Source: Doryteuthis pealeii
Taxonomy: Eukaryota > Mollusca > Cephalopoda > Myopsida > Loliginidae
Direction: 5' to 3'
NCBI GenBank assembly: GCA_023376005.1
Contig: CM042162.1
Location: forward strand, 89,135,425 to 89,199,424
Length of the DNA: 64,000 nt
The position numbers and the translations under genes were made by a program. Shown here piece after piece: positions 55,901 to 64,000 of the stretch. The notes under the pieces were generated by a model. The model searched no databases. It saw only the letters and a list, made by a program, of their open reading frames with translations, and was not told the DNA's origin. How positions within the stretch are numbered: position 1 is the stretch's first letter; every line of letters starts with the position of its first letter.

Positions 55901-57215
55901 GAAATTTTTTTTTTCATCTAAAAAGAACAAAATAGAAAACAATCAACTTTACCATTATCTTTGAGAGGACAAATAAAGCAGGACAATGGTGTGCCTAGTC
56001 CTGACAATTTTTCTTTTTGCATTCACATTTTTTGTCTTCCACAACTTAAAATTGGCAAATTTGCGACAGGAACACTGAGACACAGAAATGTCAACCAATG
56101 TAGTCCAGTTTTTTACCCATCATTTTTCTTTTGGCTGAAGAAATAGATTTTTAATTACTGATGCGCTTTTTCGAAAATGTCTTTTTAAGTTTAATTATAA
56201 ATAGACATTTTGTTGGATCACCAGAGGCAACGGGGATTAATGCATTCCAGAGATATCACTTATATTTTTTGCCATTAATTTTAAAATATTGAATGTTTGT
56301 TAATGAACAAGTATTTTTAGAAAATAACTATATGAATTATTTGTTAAATGTTGGCGGCTGTCGGAACTTATTTTAAGGAGAAGGTGCCCTCCAAAATGAG
56401 TAGAAGAAGCACTACGCAGTTCGTTTTCCAACCATTTTTGTTAGAAAAACTATCTGAAAAAAATGTTTTGTGTTTATACTAAAATATATCTTTTATTATA
56501 GAAAATAGAACAACTTAAATAATATGCTCAAGAGTGAGAATTTAAAGAAATGGAAAATATAGAAAAAGATAAAATATGTCTTTACTTACCATATAGGATA
56601 AGGCAAATCGCTTGGCTAGCAAGCAAAAAACAAATTCGACATGAAATAATGTTTCAAAAATAAAATAAACAAACTTATCTATCAAGGGAATTAACGCTAC
56701 TTGATTTCTTTTTTCTAATAATTAAGGTTTGTTAAAATAAAAAAGGAAAAATGATTCGTAATTATTTTTCTGTTTTAAAATCAGCTTCCAATGAATATCA
56801 AATGTAAACAACAAAACGTGTTGCATACGGTAGTTTCCTTTTTAAAACGCGGCCCAGAATTTTGGTTCATAAACATTTCTTAAATTAAATAATTTTTGTA
56901 AAATAAAGAGCATTTTCTTTTTTATTTACTTTTTATTTAATCTACGCAGATTGGGCATGCGTATTGAGACTAAAATAAAATCTTTTATTAAGCCTATTTT
57001 TTACATGTTTTCAAACTACGGTTTAATCTGAACCTACCTTATATTTCGGTAACCTGATGCGAAATTCAAAACATTCGATTTTGTGTATATTTATGGCGAT
57101 TGCTCAAACAATGGTAAAGTTTGTATAGAAAATTTTGGAGTACAATTATTCTTTATGTTAATTAGCAACTTTCTTCCGTTTGACAACTTTAAGGTTGGTA
57201 GAAAATCGACACTAC
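52960..57215 (-). mobile_element. Inverted copy of the hAT-like transposon
   Basis: Mirror of 45,351-49,370 with its degraded gene on the minus strand. One open piece (54,929-55,207) covers the ILDKSKID...YPITGATG part and reads VLGVDEDRIKYSLIQQKFCG. Near 56,050 this copy preserves CSC-type cysteine codons that the left copy lacks, and the left copy preserves other parts lost here. The differences are therefore mostly independent errors and not shared decay. Confidence 0.75.
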
Positions 57216-57219
57216 CCTA

Positions 57220-57450
57220 CTGTACACATACCTGTTTATTATCTTATGTACACTATTCCTATTCTGACATTATACATTATTCTAGTGTACTCAGACATGA
57301 ACTTTTGAATGAGTTGTGGTGCACCTAAGCCTGGTACATATCATGTATATTTCACTGTACACTCCAGATTCCATGTTTCCTGACATTAGACATTATTCTA
57401 TGTACTAGACATGAGACTTTGATGAGTTGTGGTGCACCTGCGCACTGTAC
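57220..57450. repeat. ~115-bp tandem repeat, inverted outer block
   Basis: Two units, mirror of 45,118-45,350. Confidence 0.85.
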
Positions 57451-57689
57451 ACAATAAATTTCAATAATTAATTATGTAATTTATTAAAATAAGATCTTTT
57501 ATTTTCTTCCCCATTGAGATGTTTATATGTTTTTTTATTGCTAGTGTTCGTTAACTGAACTGAGTTATTTGGAGAATAGACAACTAATCAAAAATATATT
57601 TTTCTCGAAGTCCAACATTCTCATGCGAGGGAAATAGCCCACATACTTTCTGACCCGTTTGTTTTTCAAACAATAATAATGATAACCAT

Positions 57690-58312
57690 TAACCCTAGGA
57701 AGCATACGCCTATGTAATCAATTCGATAAACATTATACTTATATTTCTTATGTATCTGATATGGGTCCGTTGTTTGTTTTTCATTACGAACTGCAGACCT
57801 TTCTTTTTGGCTTTTTAGTGCTCTTTATCATATTGATAAACCCATCAGAAATAACACCCAGGCTGTTAAGATTTGCTTCGATCGAGTGGAAGCCATTTTG
57901 CTTCCTGCCCATAATCGCGCCTAGCCCAAAAGCTGATGCTTTCCTAATCATACTAACTTTCTCACGTTGGCTCATCTATGAGAGAAATCACTGTCAAAAC
58001 ACCAGGTCAAAACCTGCCAATCAAATTCCCTGTGTTTTTCCACAAACCGTTAGTTTGTATATAGCTACACTATCGGCTACATAATTGATTAGGCAATCCT
58101 TCATTATGCGAGGTGCGGGGGGTTAGGGAATCGTGTACTTATAAAGTTTCTCCTACTATATTACCATAGCTGGAGGAGGATATTTGGATTCATACCTTTC
58201 GACCAAGGGTATAGCGGCTATGTGAACTATTGCTTCGTTCAGGATTTGAACTCGGGTTGACGAGTCCATTCCTACGACCTCTAACCATTACACCACGGCT
58301 CTAATAGGAGAA
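57690..58312. repeat. Right-arm copy of the 44.3-44.9 kb block
   Basis: Mirror of 44,300-44,880, with the SINE-B at 58,140-58,312 (minus). The 107-codon frame at 57,761-58,084 (plus) has a hydrophobic start (LFGFLVLFIILIN), but in the left arm the same strand and frame is broken. I do not call it a gene. Confidence 0.7.
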
Positions 58313-59029
58313 AGAAGTACGATGGTGTCTCTCTGGTTGAACCCAAAAAACTAATTCCTACACTAACTTTCTCACGTTCACTCAGGTAAATCAGAAGAAA
58401 GAGGTCAATACCAGGTTAAAAATCTGTCTATCAATCCTTGTTTTTTCCACATGAACATTAGTTTTATACAAGTTACACTCGTACACAATTGATAGGCTAC
58501 TTATGTATTATGTGTATATAAATCGCCGATTTTTTTTTCAATGCATATTATTACATTGCCCCGTCCCGAAACCAGGTATGAGCCAGAGACATTTGACGAA
58601 TGTTAATTCGTGTACTGATTTTTTATTATTTTCTAGATTTTTGTAAGATGAGGCTTGAAGATTAGTATATTTCTTTTATTCGGGACTAATTTTGTCTTCA
58701 TCTTCATTGTTATCTGTACACAGCGTTATTGGTCTTTCATGCTTCATCTGTTATCTGTACCAGCGTTCGGACGTCTGCCTCCCGGCCTTCTTCAGTGTAT
58801 TTTTGTCACTAGGAAACCTTCTCGGACTCAGTTCCGTGACTGGCTGCCAACTTAAGACAATAGGTTCCCGAGTTCAAAAGAAGGTCACATCGAGTCTGAG
58901 ATGGTTCCGATTCGACAAAAAATACCTGAAGAGGCCGATGGGCAACATCCGCCGCACGTTGTCAGATACAATGATTTTTTATTGTCTGCCCAGATTATAG
59001 TTTCCAGTTTTGAGAGTATATTGATGATT

Positions 59030-60180
59030 TTTTCCTGTTTTTATCTTCCAGTTGCCTTGTCGGGTCTTCTTATCCTTACCCTCACTGCATGTTCTTCATT
59101 CATGTGCATAACACGCGGACAGAAAGGGATACTACAACGGAAGGCCTCGAAAACAGACAGCTGTACCCTGAGGATACATTCCGCCAACATTGGCGTTTAT
59201 GTACACTCCAGCCGACGGTCTTCCCATTCAGCTAACGAAGAGAAATGGTTTATATGAAATATAGATAAAATTAAGATAAGTAATATAAAATAAAATAAAA
59301 AAGACTCGGGTGATACAGGAAGGCAGATATCAGGAGAAAGGATGGCAAAGGTAAAGAGAGCACCGCAAAACTATGATAGAAGGTTGTTTGAGCTTTGTCT
59401 ATGATGTATTTGCAGAACAGGCAAGATTTTTAAAAATGTCTCAGCCTAACATCTCAAAAACTGACTCCCCATTCACAAGAAATTAATACCAAGTAGAATA
59501 GTACGGACAACAACGAACTTAGGCAACAAAACGAGAACAAAACAAGCAGTTATCAAACACGGGGGTGTATCTCCTTTTCCAGAAGTGGAGGGATAGTTTA
59601 ATATAGATGTTCAGATAAGAATAATATGAATAAAAATTCACTCTGGTATCATATTTCAACAAGAAAGGAGATATTACGAAAATTCATAAACTTTAAAATT
59701 AAAGTTTTGTTTCATCTTTGTCTAGACAGGCAACCATTTTAATGGAAGCCATCATACCGGAAGGCTGCCTCTTATACACAAGATATATTGATATTATATT
59801 CATCATATACCCAGGCGGAAAAGAAAACAATTCCCTAAGCAACTTATCTATGAACCACGCACTCTATCAACACAAGCACACCTATTTTATATTTCCTAGT
59901 ATATATTGTCAAGACACAACTCAAAAACAAAAACACTACATCAAAATCCACAAACACACACAACACATCTATAAAAATCGCTTACACCAAAACATTTAAA
60001 ACAACTCCAATTCACTAAAATAGAACCTAAGCGAATCAGTACTGACAACAACGAACATTAAATCAACAAAACAATGGACTAATACCACAACAATTTGCAA
60101 CATGGTAAAATCTCCAGACGTTAAATAGAAAACTAGGGTTAAATCGAACTTAACGGAGCCTAAATCCCACCATCATATAT
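59030..60180 (+). pseudogene. Right-arm copy of transmembrane/coiled-coil pieces
   Basis: LPVALSGLLILTLTACSSF at 59,045 on corresponds to the hydrophobic segment at 43,500-43,569, now with frameshifts. GACAACAACGAAC motifs at about 59,507 and 60,043 mark the coiled-coil pieces. More disrupted than in the left arm. Confidence 0.4.
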
Positions 60181-61489
60181 CACCTCGCCAAAGAAAAACA
60201 GATACAAGCCAAATGAATAGCAGAGCCTTAACCAAATTTAATACATTTCAGTGTTGATATAATAATAATAGAAAGATATAATGCATTGTTATTTACTTTA
60301 ATAGTTTTTCCGGTTAGGCTTACACAGATTTCTCAAGATACGTGGTTTCAAAGTAACTGACCTGAAAAAAATGTGAAGTTTTTAAGAATAAAAGTACCTG
60401 AGGTGCATTATATCTTTATTTATTAAAGGTGCGTATCAACACTGAAAATGTCATTAATTCGTTAATTCCCTAATTTTTGGTATTGTTTCTTTCGGTATCG
60501 GGTGTAACGATGATTTGGTGGAACTGTACTGCAGAGTTTGATGGTCGGTCAAGTTCGATTTAACCGAAAGTACAGATAGCTAAAAACCATTATTCCATCC
60601 AAGCAGGATTACAGCATGAAACTAAAACTAAAAAAAGACCCATATTTCATTCCTCTTGTATAACAACATTTTACACTGCGTCGCGTAGATCAAACCGCTT
60701 TAACCAATTATTAAAAAAACCGTTGGGTACTTTTAAAAGGCCAAGTTATGAGGAAGTCTCCCGGTTCCTGCCTGCAAGAAATTGCTAAGCCGGTGACTAT
60801 TAAAATAACGTCTCCAGGCATGATCGGTGTTACTTGAAAGAAAACACCAACTTAGTGGCGTTAAATGTATTTATAAGCAGTGTGTATGGGGGCTCTTCTT
60901 TTTGGCGTAGTTCTTATTTACTTTATCGTAATTTTGTCGAATACCTTGTTCATTTATAGAAATTCTGTCGTAATTCTGCTGTTTATTTATCGTAATTTGT
61001 CGTAAGTTCTTATTAGATATAAAGATGGATAGTATAAGATTTGGAAAGACTGAGCATAGAGTAAACAAATACATATAGATAGATATGAACCAAATGGAGG
61101 ATAGACAGATAGGATATTTTCTACAAGTAAATGTATTTGTGGGGTATCGCTTCTTTTTTTTGTCGTATTCTTGTTTATTTAAACTAAAACAAAGACATTG
61201 TCAAACAACACATGAATAAAAAGAAATATGAGAAAGTTGACATAGCTGGGGAACGGTTATTTTAATAGTCACCGGGTAGCAATTTCTGAGCAGGAACAGG
61301 TGTACGCCACCACTTCCCCATAAATTAACATTTTAAAATGTAAAATCCCAACGTAAATGATATTTTTCAAAGAACCGAAGCATAAGTGTGATAGGCGTTA
61401 TTTTTTTCTATTTTCAAAAAATAAGAATTGATAGGGAACTCTATCAGCGATAGGTTTAAAGACTTACTGAATACACCTTACTCGCATTA

Positions 61490-62100
61490 TGCTCACTTAG
61501 CTCAGTCGGTAAGAGCGTCTTCGCTAATGCATCTCAGAATCCAACAAGGTTCCTAGGTTCGATTCCCGGTCCTCGCCAACTCAGGGAAGCGTATGAGTAG
61601 CACAGAGATACTGTGCGGAAAAGTAAGGGGCTGATGGTAGGTGTGGCGACCTTAAGCACACTCTCAGGACCGCAAGAAAAAACGTATCTCCATTGGTATA
61701 GCTCAGTGAGAGAAAGGGAATGAGACTACCCTTCTTCGCTGATCTGGCTGATTACCAGACATAGGGGCCGCCCAGATTCTTTCTTTATCGTGACTTTTGT
61801 TATATACTATTGTTAATAGGGGCCGATTTTCTTGAAGTCGGTAGACAGGTTCAGCTAGGAATCACAAATGTTCCTTAGGGTTCGATACCGGCCCTCGTCA
61901 ACTCCGCGTATGAGTAGGTAGCATTGTGATCTGTGCGGTAGAAAGTGAGAAGCTGAGATTTTGTGCTGGCGCTCGCCAACTCAGGATGTGAAAGTAATCC
62001 TGTTTGGTCTACGCACTAGTGAGAGAAGGGGTATATGACTCTCCCTTCGTCGGGCCTGATTCTGTGCTGATACCGTACTATTAGGCCCGCCGCCCCGACT
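61490..62100 (+). repeat. Right-arm copies of the two SINE-C2 elements
   Basis: GCTCACTTAGCTCAGTCGGT and GGTTCGATTCCCGGTCC at 61,490-61,580, with extra bases against the left arm (for example in AAGAGCGTCTTCGC). The second copy is at about 61,815-62,100. Confidence 0.75.
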
Positions 62101-62199
62101 AAACTACTGTGACGCTTTATATATTTGTTAAGACAATAAAACTACAGAACAACAATCTTTGTCTACACACCGTAAACGCAACAGTCGTAAATACACATT

Positions 62200-62650
62200 T
62201 CTCGTATTATTCATGGATTATTCCGGAACTATTCGACCTCATCTTGTCATTGTATATGCGTTTCGCCTCCGAGTGCCTACGGTCCTTTGCAGGTATGTTC
62301 TGTCGACTCGGGAAGTTTCTTCCGGACCGTTCCACTCGCTGTTCCAGGAACTTCTTTCTCTGCAGACTCGGGGAAGCTTTCCTAGTCGTAATCGGAAAGC
62401 CGCTCGCGGAAATTTGGAACCTACCAATTTTATTAATCCGAACAGGGAGCATCGTCTGTCTCGCTGATTGACATGCCGCTAACATACGTCGTCATAGCTT
62501 GGGCACAGGCGTTAAGCTGTGTTTGATTTTCGTATTCCTGTTACTGCTGCCCATTAACAAGGTGAGTTAAACTATATGCAAGTTTTGGAAATAACTGTCA
62601 CTCTAACCTAAACTCCCTTTATTCGCACTAGGCTATGTATCCGGAATTCG
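62200..62650 (-). repeat. Right-arm copies of repeat E and SINE-D
   Basis: Mirror of 40,282-40,630. The 120- and 102-codon frames here come from the GACTCGGGAA-type units. Confidence 0.65.
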
Positions 62651-63102
62651 GCATTAAAGTCCGAAATAATCCAAACAATACTAAAAACAAAACAACCTCA
62701 TCTAGAAAAAAAAATTCCGAGGAATACAATTGTTTCCTATTTCTCTGAATGTTTGAGATGAGGCCTAAAGATTCGCAGACAATTTTTTCCAAGTAAAATA
62801 CTATCTCCGCAATTCCAGTAGAAAATTATACTAAGAACAATAATCTGCACGGAGTTATCACAACGAACTTAGAAAACAAACCAGCAAACTAAACTGCAGT
62901 TCTCATGCTGTGGAGCTATTTCCATACGGTAGTAATAACAAACATGATAGCTAGAAACACTATTTCCATCATAATCTATTTAACCAAAAAAAAAAAAGAA
63001 GCTATAACCGCATCCCCTAATTAAGAGACGATTTAACAACACTCTCCCACCAACTAGTCCCTACATAGATCAAAGTACCGTGGGTTATTCTAAGTCTGTT
63101 GG

Positions 63103-63202
63103 NNNNNNNNNNNNNNNNNNNNNNNNNNNNNNNNNNNNNNNNNNNNNNNNNNNNNNNNNNNNNNNNNNNNNNNNNNNNNNNNNNNNNNNNNNNNNNNNNN
63201 NN
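63103..63202. other. Assembly gap, 100 N
   Basis: Exactly 100 N, a common placeholder for a gap of unknown size. Frames across it are meaningless. Confidence 0.99.
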
Positions 63203-64000
63203 GTACACAGAAGTGATAAATCTCATTCTACGTTGGGATATTACTTTAAAATGTATTATGGGGATAGTGCGTCCGGTCTTCCTGTCTCAGAAATTGCTAC
63301 CTTTCGGTGACTATTTAAAAATGCCAGCTATGTCGTCTCAGATTGTCTTTTATTCGTTTGTTTAATGTTTTGTTTTTGTTTAAATAACAAGAATGAGCTA
63401 TCTTAATATGGAAAAATCCATTTGTTCATTATCTTATATTATGGATATCCAACCAAACTTAAGTACATTTCAAAGAAGACAATTAGATTACTCAAGAATT
63501 CGTAAATTTAAAGAACAGGAATTAATACGATAAATAATAAGAATACACTTAATATTAAGAGCCCCTAATACTATTACGCCAAGTTGTGTGAAAATATGCA
63601 AGCGGCGTTAAAATCCGGGTATTATTTGAACAGGAACGGGGACACTTCTATAAATGCTTAATAATATATCGTTTAATATTTTGGTTGCGGTTGGATGAGT
63701 GTTATAATATGGTTGTTACATAGTTAGGGATGAAATATGGTTTTTTTTAGTTTTTAGTTTTAGGTGTCTCTGATTTGGGGATGGAAATGGTTTTAGCTAT
63801 CTGTCTTTCGGTTAAATCGAACTTGACGGACCTAATTCCACCATCGTAAGTCACCCCGACGAAAGAAAAAATACCAAAAATCAAGGAATCAACCGAATTT
63901 AATTAAATTTTCAGTGTTGATATATTAATAAATAAAAGATATAATCCACCAGTTATTTTATTTAAAAACTTTCACATTTTTTCAGGTCAGTTAACTTTGA
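63203..64000 (+). repeat. Third copy of the 41.3-42.3 kb sequence
   Basis: CAGAAATTGCTACC (63,287) and TTAAATCGAACTTGACGGACC (63,812), and the last line AACTTTCACATTTTTTCAGG, match 41,431, 42,117 and 42,274 in the same orientation, with scattered indels. Confidence 0.85.

Larger units (their letters stand above)
39863..63102. repeat. Giant imperfect palindrome, axis near 51,088
   Basis: The left arm (39,863 to about 51,050) and right arm (about 51,126 to 63,102) carry the same content in mirror order. Anchors: 40,400-40,630 with 62,200-62,500; 41,150-41,250 with 61,490-61,600; 43,365-43,569 with 59,030-59,257; 44,677-44,880 with 57,690-57,910; 45,351-49,370 with 52,960-57,215; 51,029-51,050 with 51,127-51,155. 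The loop is about 75 bp. The right arm is roughly 7% longer, with frequent one- or few-base insertions and losses. See findings for the artefact case. Confidence 0.9.

Noticed and set aside
57761..58084. 107-codon hydrophobic frame as a membrane protein gene
   Set aside because: It lies in the indel-rich right arm; the same sequence in the cleaner left arm is interrupted in that frame.
62109..62485. Frames of 92-120 codons on both strands
   Set aside because: They come from short tandem GACTCGGGAA-type units of repeat E, in noisy sequence.
63017..63365. Open frames across 63,103-63,202
   Set aside because: They run through the N gap.

Overview
This window is repeat-dense, AT-rich, non-arthropod-looking animal DNA. 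It has long (TA)n, (CA)n, (GA)n and (CTT)n microsatellites, several tRNA-derived SINE families, TTAGGG-like tracts inside fold-back elements, and non-LTR retrotransposon ends coding for restriction-like endonuclease and RNase H-type C-termini. The element types resemble those of lophotrochozoans, perhaps a mollusc or cephalopod, but that is inference from memory of the families and is not proven here. I find no intact host protein gene, no functional tRNA or rRNA gene and no CRISPR. Nearly all short open frames are microsatellite or transposon shadows.

Layout. Positions 1-13,000: SINE fragments, fold-back elements and microsatellites, a 474-bp MITE (7,951-8,424), a cluster of hammerhead-like ribozyme motifs (5.6-5.8 kb and 10.9-11.2 kb), and an array of hairpin units (11,975-12,680). 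13,000-30,000: two related solo-LTR-like segments, four 5'-truncated copies of a restriction-like-endonuclease retrotransposon, a 690-bp polypyrimidine tract (20.0-20.7 kb), an RNase H-type retrotransposon tail (25.5 kb) and unassigned DNA. 30,000-39,800: tRNA-derived SINEs, a ~190-bp higher-order (GA)/(TA) repeat, a second hammerhead-bearing fold-back (35.1-35.5 kb), a further hammerhead-like motif (38.1 kb) and a small TIR element.

39,863-63,102 is one giant imperfect palindrome with its axis near 51,088. Each ~11-12 kb arm carries the same series in mirror order: SINEs, coiled-coil/transmembrane exon-like pieces, a duplicated block split by a SINE, a ~115-bp tandem repeat, and a 4-kb hAT-like DNA transposon with a degraded transposase-like gene. 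The right arm and the inner left arm are full of small indels. After a 100-N gap (63,103-63,202) part of the same sequence starts a third time in the left-arm orientation. This looks more like unpolished fold-back long-read sequence than biology, though a recent inverted duplication is not excluded.

The two most interesting biological signals are (i) a set of hammerhead-ribozyme-like motifs, several with covarying helix I and a GUC-type cleavage triplet, most of them inside inverted-repeat elements that share a TGTCGGATTCATTTCC-like 3' box followed by a microsatellite; and (ii) an autonomous/non-autonomous pair of DNA transposons (45,351-49,370 and 7,951-8,424) with shared TAGGGTAGGTCGATTTT termini and apparent 8-bp target duplications.
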